Shown here one piece after another: positions 1 through 8,335 of a stretch of DNA of 64,000 nt. The notes under the pieces were generated by a model that saw only the letters and a program-made list of their open reading frames with translations, was not told where the DNA came from and did not search any database. This DNA is from JBAYIE01 sp041665785 (GTDB lineage Bacteria > Bacteroidota > Bacteroidia > UKL13-3): contig JBAYIE010000014.1 in the NCBI GenBank assembly GCA_041665785.1, positions 32,323 to 96,322 on the forward strand, in the 5' to 3' direction. Both the position numbers and the translations under genes were made by a program. Positions within the stretch are counted from its first letter, which is position 1. Every line of letters begins with the position of its first letter.

Positions 1-1
1 T

Positions 2-337
2 AAACTGGAGTTCAATGCCGAATACCGTTTCAATGTTTACCATCGTTGGTTGGAAGGTGCATTCTTCGCTGATATGGGAAATATCTGGACCATTCAGGAA
101 AGTATAAGTCGGCCTCTTGCTGATTTTGCAATCAACCGCTTTTATAAAGAACTTGCTGTGGATGTGGGTTTCGGAACCCGATTGAATTTTGAAATATTTG
201 TAATTCGTTTCGATTTTGGTATCCCCTTGCATGATCCGACTTATCCGGTGGGCTCGCGATGGATCATTTCGGATTTCAGCGGACAATGGCTGGCCCGAAA
301 TTTCATTTTTAACTTTGGAATCGGTTATCCATTCTGA
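2..337 (+). CDS. C-terminal end of a BamA/TamA-type outer-membrane beta-barrel protein (partial)
   Basis: Only the last 111 codons are inside the window; the reading frame is open from base 2 and ends with TGA at 335-337. The residues alternate polar and hydrophobic and contain GAFFADMGNIW, DVGFGTRLNFEIFVIRFDFG, RNFIFNFGIGYPF. This matches the final strands of the surface-antigen (D15/Omp85) barrel, including the terminal aromatic F typical of proteins recognised by the BAM machine. In the family this barrel either inserts outer-membrane proteins (BamA) or exports autotransporter-like cargo (TamA); which one cannot be told without the POTRA domains upstream. The GxGYPF ending is typical of Bacteroidota TamA/BamA-like proteins. 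The apparent internal TTG start at base 50 is not a real start. Confidence 0.8.
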   Translation, partial: KLEFNAEYRFNVYHRWLEGAFFADMGNIWTIQESISRPLADFAINRFYKELAVDVGFGTRLNFEIFVIRFDFGIPLHDPTYPVGSRWIISDFSGQWLARNFIFNFGIGYPF

Positions 338-372
338 TTTTATACTAAAATTCCTTTTGGAAATAGCTAAGC

Positions 373-1866
373 TTATTTCAACCGCTGAAGCGCTATTTTA
401 GCCATGTTGATAGTACTGCTGCGATAGGGATAATTTTTGTACGTGGTTGCTTTCTGGTACCACGCTATGGCTTTTGCTTTGTTGCCAAGTTGTTCGTGAA
501 TTACGCCCAACTGATTGCATGAAAAGGGTGCAAAATGCAAATGCGAATTATTTCCACTGATCCGAATACAATTTTCATAATGTTCGATGGCTTTGGGATA
601 TTGTTTGAGTTCGCCATAAATACGCCCATACCGGTACGCGCTTTCAATTTGATCCGAGATCCGTGATAAAGGTTTGACCGGCATCTCTTCCAGGGCACGC
701 TCATAATATCCGCCATCGTAAAGCAAGCGTGCTTTAAGCAAGGAAGTTTCCGGTATAAATTGTTCCTGTGCCTCCTTGAGTGCTACTTTATCTTCTTCGG
801 TATTCGCCGTTCCGAATCTTTTTATCATGTTCTGATAAATATGGAATTTTTCCATGTCGCCGGATAAAAGGGAGATCCACGACAAATGTTTATAGGCATC
901 TTTGATCATATCCTGACCTTTGGTGAAGCTTACAAATTTTTTGAAATACAATGCAGCGTTGATTTCCTGCTTAAACAATACGGCTTTCCCCTTCAGATAA
1001 TACATCAACGGAAAGGGAGCATAATCCGGTCCGGTTGGTTGATGGTTGAGAGCTTCGAGAGCAATATCATTGTGACCGGTTTTTAATGCAATGAATGCAC
1101 GGAGGTAGCAGCTTAATAAGTTGGTGGAATAGTTTGTTGTGGTTCGTTCACAAAATCGCCAGCATTCGTTTTTATCTCCAACACTTAATTGAAGTAAAGT
1201 GTAATAATATTCAGCAGATTGTTTCTCGAGAATCTGATCCGGGGCAAAAGACTGATGCGAAGCAAAGTTGCCCAACAAATCGATGCCCTGCCTGAAATCG
1301 CCTTCCATCCCAACAATGTTCAGTACCCATTTAAAATTTTCGGGAATGCTGCCCAGCATGGCTTTGATGACACCAGTATTTTTAAAGTTTTGCGTAAAAA
1401 ACGGAAATAATTCAACGTTGCGTTCAAGTAGCCGGTAACTCTCTCTAAACTCGAGTGCTGCGGTAAAATACTCCTGCTGAAATATCCGGCTGAATGCCCA
1501 CTGAAGATTGATTTCGGCCTGTGCATATAAGCGGTATGGAGAAGTAGCCGGCAATTGTTCAAACCGGCTTATTCTCCCGGCTTTATTCTTCTCTAAGATT
1601 TTAAGAGAACCCGCGTTTTGTTCTGTAATCAGGGTATAAAAATCGATGTAGTTTTCCAGGTAATCAACCGCGCAATTGTTGGGGTGATTGGTCTTCTCCT
1701 GATTCAATAGAGCAGTAGCCGTTTTGAGCTTCATTAAACTGATCTGGCGCGACGCTTCGATGCAGGCAGAATTGAAAATAAATTCCGTGTTTTTGGCCGT
1801 TCCCTGCTGAGCGAAAAAAAAGAGCAAAAACACTGCCAGCGTTTTTGCTCTTTGAATAGGTTTCAT
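373..1866 (-). CDS. Secreted tetratricopeptide-repeat protein
   Basis: A 497-residue protein with an N-terminal signal sequence (basic MKPIQRAK, then a hydrophobic run ending QQGTAK). The rest is helical with TPR-like helix pairs, clearest near the C-terminus (about residues 410-490: YGRIYGELKQYPKAIEHYEN, CNQLGVIHEQLGNKAKAIAW). It probably acts in the periplasm or at the outer membrane as a protein-binding scaffold; no catalytic motif is visible. It starts 10 bp after the zinc-ribbon gene, so it is the last gene of a three-gene unit with Nif3 and the zinc-ribbon protein on the minus strand. The function is unknown to me; the TPR call rests on repeat spacing, not on a named family. Confidence 0.75.
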   Translation of the reverse strand: MKPIQRAKTLAVFLLFFFAQQGTAKNTEFIFNSACIEASRQISLMKLKTATALLNQEKTNHPNNCAVDYLENYIDFYTLITEQNAGSLKILEKNKAGRISRFEQLPATSPYRLYAQAEINLQWAFSRIFQQEYFTAALEFRESYRLLERNVELFPFFTQNFKNTGVIKAMLGSIPENFKWVLNIVGMEGDFRQGIDLLGNFASHQSFAPDQILEKQSAEYYYTLLQLSVGDKNECWRFCERTTTNYSTNLLSCYLRAFIALKTGHNDIALEALNHQPTGPDYAPFPLMYYLKGKAVLFKQEINAALYFKKFVSFTKGQDMIKDAYKHLSWISLLSGDMEKFHIYQNMIKRFGTANTEEDKVALKEAQEQFIPETSLLKARLLYDGGYYERALEEMPVKPLSRISDQIESAYRYGRIYGELKQYPKAIEHYENCIRISGNNSHLHFAPFSCNQLGVIHEQLGNKAKAIAWYQKATTYKNYPYRSSTINMAKIALQRLK

Positions 1867-1876
1867 GAAAAAGGTA

Positions 1877-2629
1877 TTACAACGTTACTTCTTCTGATAA
1901 CTGAGTATCAACCAGCACACGGCCGCAATGCTCACAAACCAGGATTTTCTTCCTTTGTTTGATGTCGAGCTGACGTTGAGGAGGTATTTTTGAGAAACAT
2001 CCACCGCAAGAATCACGCACGATTACTGCAACTCCGAGGCCATTCTTAACACTGTTGCGAATGCGTTCGTACGAAATACGCAAACGATCTTCAATTACAT
2101 GATTGGCTTCCGAACGTAGTACATTCAGATCTTTTTCTTCTTTTTCGGTTTCTTCAACAATCATGTCCAGCTCCGCCTTTTTATTTTTCAGGTCGGTTTT
2201 ACGTCCTTCCAGTTCAACATTCAGCGTTTCGATTGATGCTTTTTTCTGTTCAATTTCGAATTCGAAATTCTTGATGCGTTTTTCAGCTGCCTGTACTTCC
2301 AGTCCGGCAATTTCGATTTCCTTGTTGAGGGCTTCGAATTCGCGGTTGTTTTTTACGTTATCAAGTTGCTTTTCGTACTTCTTGATATTGGATTTGGCTT
2401 CTGTAATCCGAAGTTTATTGGTCGAAATGGCTTCTTCCAGATTTTTGATTTCAAGGGAAATGTTTTCGTTCCGGGTTTCCAGTCCGGCGATATCATCTTC
2501 CAGATCTGCCACCTCGATTGGTAATTCGCCACGCACCGACTTGAGTTTGTCGATCTTAGAGTCGATTACCTGCAATTTGTAAAGGGCTTTAAGCTTTTGT
2601 TCTACACTGATTTCTGTAGTACCTGCCAT
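1877..2629 (-). CDS. Coiled-coil C4 zinc-ribbon protein (COG1579-like)
   Basis: About 250 residues: a long antiparallel coiled coil (residues ~10-180, rich in E, K, L and I heptads) followed by a zinc ribbon with CGGC about 20 residues before CEHC. This is the architecture of the COG1579 family, proposed to bind nucleic acid or to act with the Nif3 homologue next door. In Bacteroidota the Nif3-zinc ribbon pair is a conserved neighbourhood, as here. I take the ATG at 2629 as the start: it gives MAGTTEISVEQKL and begins 2 bp after the Nif3 stop codon. The in-frame TTG at 2635 would overlap that stop. The exact biochemical role of this family is not established. Confidence 0.9.
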   Translation of the reverse strand: MAGTTEISVEQKLKALYKLQVIDSKIDKLKSVRGELPIEVADLEDDIAGLETRNENISLEIKNLEEAISTNKLRITEAKSNIKKYEKQLDNVKNNREFEALNKEIEIAGLEVQAAEKRIKNFEFEIEQKKASIETLNVELEGRKTDLKNKKAELDMIVEETEKEEKDLNVLRSEANHVIEDRLRISYERIRNSVKNGLGVAVIVRDSCGGCFSKIPPQRQLDIKQRKKILVCEHCGRVLVDTQLSEEVTL

Positions 2630-2631
2630 AT

Positions 2632-3735
2632 TCAATAGTATTTAATTGGGTTCGTATGAGTTTCCGATAAAAGGACGGCAAATGTAGTAAATTTTTTGAG
2701 AATTAAGTCTTTAAGCAGCTCTTTGGTAAAAAATTCACTTTCATAATGGCCTGCATCAGCCAGCAAAAGGGCAGAATCAACCCTGAAAAAATCATGGTAT
2801 TTGATGTCGGCAGTAACAAAAGCCTGAGCACCCGATTGAATGGCCTGTTCGAGCAGGAAAATGCCGGCACCTCCGCAAACAGCCACTTTTTCGATCATTC
2901 CGTTGAAAGGGGTATGACGTATCACCTGTGTATGCAACACCTCTTTAACATGCTTCAGAAAGGCTTCTGCCGTCATTGGCGAAGGCAGCACCCCGACCAT
3001 ACCGGATCCTACTGTAGAAGACGTATTTTCCAATGAAAAAATATCGTAAGCAGGTTCCTCGTAAGGATGCACCTCATTTAATGCGCTTATTAATTGGTTT
3101 TCGAGATAGGCCGGGAAGATTACCTCAATGCGGGATTCCTGCTCCAGATGTTGCGTACCCGGAGTTCCCACGAAGGGATGCGTGTTTTCATTTCCCCTAA
3201 AACTGCCTGTTCCGTTAACTGAAAAGCTGCACTGATCGTATTCACCGATTTTTCCGGCACCAGCCTTGTATAAAGCCTGAGATACATTTTCTGTATGATT
3301 CAATGGAACAAAGGTGACAAGTTTCCGGAGGAGATCTTTTTTTGGAGAAAGAATCCGGCAATTGCTGAGGCCGAGTTTTTCAGCCAGCTTTGCATTTACC
3401 CCGTTGCTCACATTGTCCAGATTGGTATGAATGGCGTAAACGGCAATATCATGTTTGATGGCTAATATCAGTGTTCTTTCAACCTCATTGCTACCGGTTA
3501 GTCTTTTTATTCCTCCAAAAATGAGTGGATGATGCGCAACAATGAGATTGCAATTTTTGCGAATGGCTTCTTCCATCACGGTTTCCGTACAATCCAGCGT
3601 TACCAGTACCTGCTGCACCGGCGTATCCGGATTTCCGGTAAGCAAACCGGCATTGTCGTATGATTCCTGATAGGAAAGCGGGGCAATGGTTTCGAGATGT
3701 CGGATGATATCTTTTATCCGGTAGGCATCATTCAT
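2632..3735 (-). CDS. Nif3-like dinuclear metal-centre protein
   Basis: A 367-residue member of the Nif3/DUF34 family, which forms toroidal hexamers with two metal ions per subunit. Visible metal-ligand motifs are AHHPLIFGG near residue 70, HTNLDN near residue 105, and the C-terminal HDFF...ADAGHYESE. The length above 350 fits the subfamily with an inserted middle domain, seen here as the segment of about residues 130-240. The exact role is not settled; cofactor or nucleotide repair has been proposed. The ATG at 3735 gives MNDAYRIKDIIRHLE, the usual N-terminus; the in-frame TTG at 3750 adds only five residues. It is the first gene of the operon with the zinc-ribbon and TPR genes. Confidence 0.93.
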   Translation of the reverse strand: MNDAYRIKDIIRHLETIAPLSYQESYDNAGLLTGNPDTPVQQVLVTLDCTETVMEEAIRKNCNLIVAHHPLIFGGIKRLTGSNEVERTLILAIKHDIAVYAIHTNLDNVSNGVNAKLAEKLGLSNCRILSPKKDLLRKLVTFVPLNHTENVSQALYKAGAGKIGEYDQCSFSVNGTGSFRGNENTHPFVGTPGTQHLEQESRIEVIFPAYLENQLISALNEVHPYEEPAYDIFSLENTSSTVGSGMVGVLPSPMTAEAFLKHVKEVLHTQVIRHTPFNGMIEKVAVCGGAGIFLLEQAIQSGAQAFVTADIKYHDFFRVDSALLLADAGHYESEFFTKELLKDLILKKFTTFAVLLSETHTNPIKYY

Positions 3736-3785
3736 ACCTGCAATGTGCAACTTGATCCCTGCAATTCAAAAAACAACCGTTTAAA

Positions 3786-4139
3786 TTATCGCGTGAGTGA
3801 AGGAAGTGCGCCGTAAACACGCACTCCGTCAACGAAATAAGCTGTTCCATCAGCGGCTCCGCGAATGATTACTTTTTCGCCAACCCTGTACTGAACGCCA
3901 GTAACTGTATTTGCAATCTGATTGATGTCTTTGGCTGCCATTTGCTGAATCTGACGCCCGGAGTAGGTTTGTCCCGAACCCTGAATAACTTCATTGGTTC
4001 GGCTGTATTTGTATACATCTGCAGGAACAATCGTTTGATGGATACTATCCGGGTGAAGTCCGCGATTCGTTTGTGCATAGAGGCGGTTGGAACCCAACAA
4101 CAGGAAAATTCCAAGCGTGAGGGTCAGATAGATTTTCAT
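3786..4139 (-). CDS. Orphan TonB-receptor plug-domain protein
   Basis: A 117-residue protein with a signal peptide (MKIYLTLTLGIFLLL...YAQ). It is followed only by a segment resembling the TonB-dependent receptor plug: GRQIQQMAAKDINQIANTV, then GVQYR...VIIRGAADGTAYFVDGVRV. In full receptors the plug precedes a 22-strand barrel of 500-800 residues; here the frame stops at LPSLTR right after the plug core, with no barrel sequence downstream in any frame. It may be a degraded receptor or one of the small secreted plug-only proteins found in Bacteroidota. The signal peptide and clean ends suggest it is still expressed. It stands alone between the Nif3 operon and ilvE. The longer in-frame start at 4193 would put 18 residues before the signal peptide. 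Confidence 0.7.
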   Translation of the reverse strand: MKIYLTLTLGIFLLLGSNRLYAQTNRGLHPDSIHQTIVPADVYKYSRTNEVIQGSGQTYSGRQIQQMAAKDINQIANTVTGVQYRVGEKVIIRGAADGTAYFVDGVRVYGALPSLTR

Positions 4140-4272
4140 GACATATACCTTTAGTGAAGTAAAGGTAACACTGTCAGAGCGGAATCTCAACATAAATGAT
4201 TCCTAAATTTGATAAGCGGAACGGGTTGTTTTTAAGGCAATTCGGCTAAAGCGAAAAATCGGGGTATAGCAA

Positions 4273-5349
4273 TCAGGCATCCACTTTTACAATCCAGTTA
4301 AATGTATCCGGAATGCGGGAAGTGCGAATGTCTTCAAGGGTATTGTACAGCAAATTGGAAACTTTACGGGTCTCAGTCGGAGGTAGTTCGTAGCGTTTAT
4401 CCTGATACGTAAAGCTGGCAATCTTGGCAATTAATGCGGCTGTTCCGGTACCGAATGCATCCTGAAGCTTTCCTTGTTCATGAGCCTGCACAATTTCTTT
4501 AATGGAAACCGGCCTCTCTTCAATCACAAAACCTTTTGAGCGTAAAATAGTAATGCAGGAATCGCGGGTTATTCCTTCCAATATGGTGCCGTCGGGTTTA
4601 GGTGTAAGTACTTTATCATCTATGACAAAAAACAAGTTGGTGGTACCTGATTCTTCCACGAATTCGTGTTGTACTGCATCGGTCCATATTATCTGTTCAA
4701 AACCTTGTTGCTGGGCTTCCAGTGTAGGCAACATGGAGGCTCCATAATTCCCGGCAGCTTTGGCAAACCCAACACCACCATTAAAGGCGCGGGCGTACTT
4801 TTGTTCTACCAGAACATTGATGGGCTTAGGGTAATAGCTGTTAACCGGACAGGTAAAAATCATAAAACTGAATTGTTGCGAAGGCCGAACTCCTAAAAAA
4901 TCATCGGTGGCAAACATAAATGGTCTTACATAGAGTGCGCTTCCGGTCTTGGTCGGGATCCAGTCGGCGTCTATCCGGATCAGTTCTTTTAAACCCTCAA
5001 TAAATAACTCTTCGGGTATTTCTGGCATGGCCATCCTTTTTGCAGAAAGGTTGAATCGGCGCCAATTATCGGTTGGCCGGAACAATTGTGGTTCGCCATC
5101 CCCACTTTTAAATGCTTTCATGCCTTCAAAAATGGATTGACCATAGTGCAGGGCAGATAAAGAAGGCGACATTCGTATTTCGGTAAAAGGACTGATTTCA
5201 GGTTCTCCCCATTCACCATCCTTGTAATCAACGCGAAACATATGATCCGCGAAAATGCTGCCAAACTGAATGTTCTCAAAATCACACTGCTCAATACGAG
5301 ACTGTGGAGTTTTAGATATTTTTATTGAAATTGCTGTCGAATTATCCAT
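4273..5349 (-). CDS. ilvE: Branched-chain amino acid aminotransferase
   Basis: A 358-residue PLP enzyme of fold type IV that interconverts leucine, isoleucine or valine with their 2-oxo acids using 2-oxoglutarate/glutamate, in the cytoplasm. Family motifs are visible: SALHYGQSIFEGMKAF (residues ~65-80), the PLP-lysine region FAKAAGNYGAS (K near 197), EESGTTNLFFV and ILEGITRDS. Length and N-terminus (IKISKTPQSRIEQCDF) agree with the BCAT type-II group common in Bacteroidota. The start ATG overlaps by two bases the start ATG of the divergent gene on the plus strand, so each promoter must lie inside the other coding sequence or the transcripts are leaderless. Function is highly confident. Confidence 0.96.
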   Translation of the reverse strand: MDNSTAISIKISKTPQSRIEQCDFENIQFGSIFADHMFRVDYKDGEWGEPEISPFTEIRMSPSLSALHYGQSIFEGMKAFKSGDGEPQLFRPTDNWRRFNLSAKRMAMPEIPEELFIEGLKELIRIDADWIPTKTGSALYVRPFMFATDDFLGVRPSQQFSFMIFTCPVNSYYPKPINVLVEQKYARAFNGGVGFAKAAGNYGASMLPTLEAQQQGFEQIIWTDAVQHEFVEESGTTNLFFVIDDKVLTPKPDGTILEGITRDSCITILRSKGFVIEERPVSIKEIVQAHEQGKLQDAFGTGTAALIAKIASFTYQDKRYELPPTETRKVSNLLYNTLEDIRTSRIPDTFNWIVKVDA

Positions 5350-5845
5350 GAAAAATCTGATTAACCGGTTATCTGAAATTGCACCTTTGTTTGATGAGTT
5401 TTACCTGATCAGGGAGCCATCTGAAATCCGCACCAAAGAAAGTGAAAAAATCAAACAACCACTCAATTATTTCGGTGGATTTGAGTCGCAAATATTGATG
5501 TTAGTCAATTCTTTGCCGGATTTGGATCACACCGATCGCGAGATGCTCAACAATTTGGTAGAAAAGGCCATAAAAATCACATGGGATAAAGTAGCACTGC
5601 TCAATCTGGCAAAAAATCAGGACTATTCTGTTCTTGAAATTATGAATGAATTAAACCCCAAAAAGACAATTATCTGGGGATGCGATGAACAACCGGATGA
5701 ATTAACCGGTGGTCCAAAATATCAGGTTGCAATATGGAAGACCGGCGAAGTTTTGAGGGTTGAAGGCCCCGAAGCCTACCGCAGTAATTCTGATAATAAG
5801 CGGATGTTGTGGGAACAAATTCAAATCCTGTTGGCGCTGAAATGA
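5348..5845 (+). CDS. Conserved hypothetical protein upstream of rdgB
   Basis: A 165-residue soluble protein of unknown function. No signal peptide, membrane segment or known catalytic motif is visible. It is predominantly helical in the first 110 residues (MKNLINRLSEIAPLFDEFYL) and ends in a compact segment with KKTIIWGCDEQP and KYQVAIWKTGEVLRVEGPEA. I chose the ATG at 5348 because the N-terminal extension available from 5270 is antisense to the conserved ilvE N-terminus and so is a shadow. The stop codon overlaps the rdgB start (ATGA), which implies translational coupling. Linkage to the nucleotide-pool-cleaning enzyme RdgB suggests a role in the same transcript but does not establish one. 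Confidence 0.75.
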   Translation: MKNLINRLSEIAPLFDEFYLIREPSEIRTKESEKIKQPLNYFGGFESQILMLVNSLPDLDHTDREMLNNLVEKAIKITWDKVALLNLAKNQDYSVLEIMNELNPKKTIIWGCDEQPDELTGGPKYQVAIWKTGEVLRVEGPEAYRSNSDNKRMLWEQIQILLALK

Positions 5846-6417
5846 AACTGATTCTGGCAACACATAACCGGCACAAGGTTTCAGAACTGTCTGCAATGCT
5901 ACCTGAAAGTTTCACATTGATGAGCCTTGACGATATCGGGTTTAATGAAGAAATAGAAGAAACAGGTTCAACTTTTGAAGACAATGCAGGCATTAAAAGC
6001 AGCCTTATTTATCAAAAGTTCCGCGTCCCATGTATAGCCGATGATAGTGGTCTGCAGATCGATGCATTAAACGGAGAGCCCGGAGTTTATTCTGCGCGTT
6101 ATGCGGGTGAAGCGGCCAGCGATATAAACAATTGCGCATTGGTGCTTGGGAACATGAAAGGCAAAACAAACAGATCTGCGCGCTTTGTTTCCGTGATAAG
6201 TTTCAGATGGGAGGGGAATGAAAAATTATTCAGGGGAGAACTGGAAGGTACAATCACTCAGGAACCCAAAGGAAGTCAAGGGTTTGGATACGACCCCATT
6301 TTTATACCGGATGGATATGCCATAACCCTGGCTGAAATGCAGCCCGAAGAAAAAAACGCGATCAGTCACAGGGCTAAAGCCATACAACAACTGGTAACTT
6401 ATCTGAAATTAATTTGA
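5842..6417 (+). CDS. rdgB: Non-canonical purine NTP pyrophosphatase (RdgB/HAM1)
   Basis: A 191-residue enzyme that hydrolyses dITP, ITP and XTP to the monophosphates, keeping deaminated purines out of DNA. Diagnostic motifs are present: LATHNRHKVSEL at the N-terminus (family T-x-N-x-x-K), EETGSTFEDNAGIKS, CIADDSGLQIDALNGEPGVY, GSQGFGYDPIFIPDG and the C-terminal SHRAKA. Normal family length is about 190-200 residues, so the gene is intact. The ATG at 5842 overlaps the preceding stop by four bases; the upstream in-frame codon at 5809 lies inside that gene. The 3' end overlaps the convergent WecA-like gene by nine bases (6409-6417). Confidence 0.96.
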   Translation: MKLILATHNRHKVSELSAMLPESFTLMSLDDIGFNEEIEETGSTFEDNAGIKSSLIYQKFRVPCIADDSGLQIDALNGEPGVYSARYAGEAASDINNCALVLGNMKGKTNRSARFVSVISFRWEGNEKLFRGELEGTITQEPKGSQGFGYDPIFIPDGYAITLAEMQPEEKNAISHRAKAIQQLVTYLKLI

Positions 6418-7530
6418 TTCCTGCGTTTTCTGAATTTTATTCAGCGATTCGTTGATCTGACGATCAATATTGTGTTCAACTTCTATATCCTGGATCCGGT
6501 GTTTCAGCACATAAGTTGGAATATAGGTGAGAACCAATGCAAGCGATCCAAGAATCATCAGGATGTTTAAATTACCGCTATCCTTGAGCAGGAAGGCAAC
6601 CATCACAAACAGTATATTGGCGATATACATAACGAGACAAACTTCTTTGTGCCCCAAACCGATTTTAATCAATGCATGATGAATGTGATTGCGATCGGGA
6701 GTAAAGGGTGATTGTTTTTTGATTAATCGCAATGTGAAAACACGAATGGTATCGAACAAGGGTACGATCAGAATAGCAATAGCCAGGGAAGGGGCAGAAG
6801 AGAGCTTGTAAAAATTATATGCCAGATCGTTATTGAATTCGATGAATTGAATTGCCAGAATGGAAATCAAAAATCCGGTTGTGAGTGAACCGGCATCGCC
6901 CATAAAGATTTTGGCCGGGTTGAAATTAAAAACCAGAAATCCGAATAAAGCACCCGCCAATCCAAACGACATAATAGCCCATCCGGTCTGATCTATAAAG
7001 TTAAACCATAATCCAAACGTGAGGCAGATGATAAAACCAATTCCTCCGGCAAGCCCGTCAACACCATCAATCAGGTTAAAGGCATTGGTAATTACAATGA
7101 TGGTAAATAAGGTGATGGGAACTCCCACCCACATAGGGATATCATAGATTCCAAACAATCCGTAAAAGCTGGTAATGCAAATATTTTCTCCAAAAACTAC
7201 GATAAATGCTGCTACAAATTGGCTGAGTAGTTTTTTAACCGGCGATAATCCTACAACATCATCCTTCAATCCGGAGAAAAATAAAATAATCACTGCGGCC
7301 TGTAAATACTGCAGCCTGCTCATACCTTCCTGTAAGCCCCATATGCTGATAGCAATAGAGAATCCGGCTATGATAGCCAAACCACCTAACCTGGGAATTT
7401 TAGAGGTGTGTATCTTTCTGTTATCAGGTTTGTCGTACAAACCTTTCATCTTGGCAATTGTGATAATCGAGGGGATACCAAAAATGACAACAAGAACAGA
7501 AGTAAAGAATACGAGTATAATATTTTGCAT
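6409..7530 (-). CDS. WecA-like undecaprenyl-phosphate GlcNAc-1-phosphate transferase
   Basis: A 373-residue polytopic membrane enzyme of the MraY/WecA family with roughly 10-11 hydrophobic helices. It transfers a sugar-1-phosphate (usually GlcNAc-1-P) from the UDP-sugar to undecaprenyl phosphate, the first step of O-antigen or other surface-polysaccharide synthesis. Family motifs in order: KIPRLGGLAI (~45), FSGLKDDVVGLSP (~90), TNAFNLIDGVDGLAGG (~150, catalytic Asp pair), FNFNPAKIFMGDAGS (~205) and the His motif DRNHIHHALIKIG (~282), which marks WecA/TagO rather than MraY. The C-terminal ~30 residues are a charged cytoplasmic tail. It is a single gene, not inside a polysaccharide cluster in this window. 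Confidence 0.92.
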   Translation of the reverse strand: MQNIILVFFTSVLVVIFGIPSIITIAKMKGLYDKPDNRKIHTSKIPRLGGLAIIAGFSIAISIWGLQEGMSRLQYLQAAVIILFFSGLKDDVVGLSPVKKLLSQFVAAFIVVFGENICITSFYGLFGIYDIPMWVGVPITLFTIIVITNAFNLIDGVDGLAGGIGFIICLTFGLWFNFIDQTGWAIMSFGLAGALFGFLVFNFNPAKIFMGDAGSLTTGFLISILAIQFIEFNNDLAYNFYKLSSAPSLAIAILIVPLFDTIRVFTLRLIKKQSPFTPDRNHIHHALIKIGLGHKEVCLVMYIANILFVMVAFLLKDSGNLNILMILGSLALVLTYIPTYVLKHRIQDIEVEHNIDRQINESLNKIQKTQESN

Positions 7531-7619
7531 CTATGAAATGCGTGGTGCAAGACAAAAGTAACGAAAGTGAGAGGTGAAATAAAAAGGAAATCTTAAATAT
7601 TTTTTTGAAGGTCAGCTTA

Positions 7620-8282
7620 CTATGGCGACAATCTACTGATCGTCCAGTTATTCAGTTCGTTCATTTTGTAGAGCAACCTGTCGTGTAATCTATTGGCCCT
7701 GCCTTGCCAGTATTCAAACAGAACCGGTTTAACCAAATAACCTCCCCAATAAGGTGGTTTTGGAATTTTATCCCCTGTCTTATAGTCCAGCATAGCTTTA
7801 TTGAAAGCCTGATCCAGATGGTCGCGGTTAGGGATAATTTCGCTCTGTTGGGATACTGTTGCACCTACCTGGCTTTCCAGAGGGCGGGTATTGAAATATT
7901 CAATGGCTTCCTGCTCTGAAAGTTGCTCAGCCAGTCCTTCAATTCTTACCTGACGTTGCATTTCGGTCCACATAAACAGCAATGAGACCCTGTTATTCTG
8001 TTTTATTTCCCGGCCTTTCTGACTTTCATAATTGGTGTAAAAGGTGAATCCGGTATCCGAAATATCTTTTAACAGGACCACCCTGGCATGAGGGATTCCA
8101 TCTGATCCGGCAGTAGAAAGGATCATGATATTGGGTTCGGGAACAGGAAATTCGAGTGCTTCCTTAAACCATGTTCTAAATTGCACAATGGGGTTATTGT
8201 GCATCATATCTTCGTTGAGTTGACTTCGTGTATAATCAACGCGCATATCCGACAAGCGATTGGAATCAGCATTCATGGGCAT
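7620..8282 (-). CDS. pdxH: Pyridoxamine 5'-phosphate oxidase
   Basis: A 220-residue FMN enzyme that oxidises pyridoxamine- or pyridoxine-5'-phosphate to pyridoxal 5'-phosphate, the last step of the vitamin B6 pathway. Recognisable blocks are MRVDYTRSQLNED (N-terminal substrate-binding segment), PHARVVLLKDISDTGFTFYT (FMN phosphate), QRQVRIEGLAEQLS, FNTRPLESQVGA, and the C-terminal EYWQGRANRLHDRLLY and WTISRLSP. Length matches the family (210-230). PLP made here would serve enzymes such as the nearby IlvE, although the genes are not co-transcribed. Two in-frame ATG codons (8282, 8276) are possible starts. Confidence 0.96.
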   Translation of the reverse strand: MPMNADSNRLSDMRVDYTRSQLNEDMMHNNPIVQFRTWFKEALEFPVPEPNIMILSTAGSDGIPHARVVLLKDISDTGFTFYTNYESQKGREIKQNNRVSLLFMWTEMQRQVRIEGLAEQLSEQEAIEYFNTRPLESQVGATVSQQSEIIPNRDHLDQAFNKAMLDYKTGDKIPKPPYWGGYLVKPVLFEYWQGRANRLHDRLLYKMNELNNWTISRLSP

Positions 8283-8335
8283 TCGAATTTCAGTTCAAAA
8301 GTAATACAATCCTTAAATAGGATAGATGATATATA

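Noticed and set aside
2103..2582. 159-codon serine-rich plus-strand frame opposite the zinc-ribbon gene
   Set aside because: Antisense shadow of a coiled-coil gene; serine/phenylalanine-rich composition is typical of such shadows.
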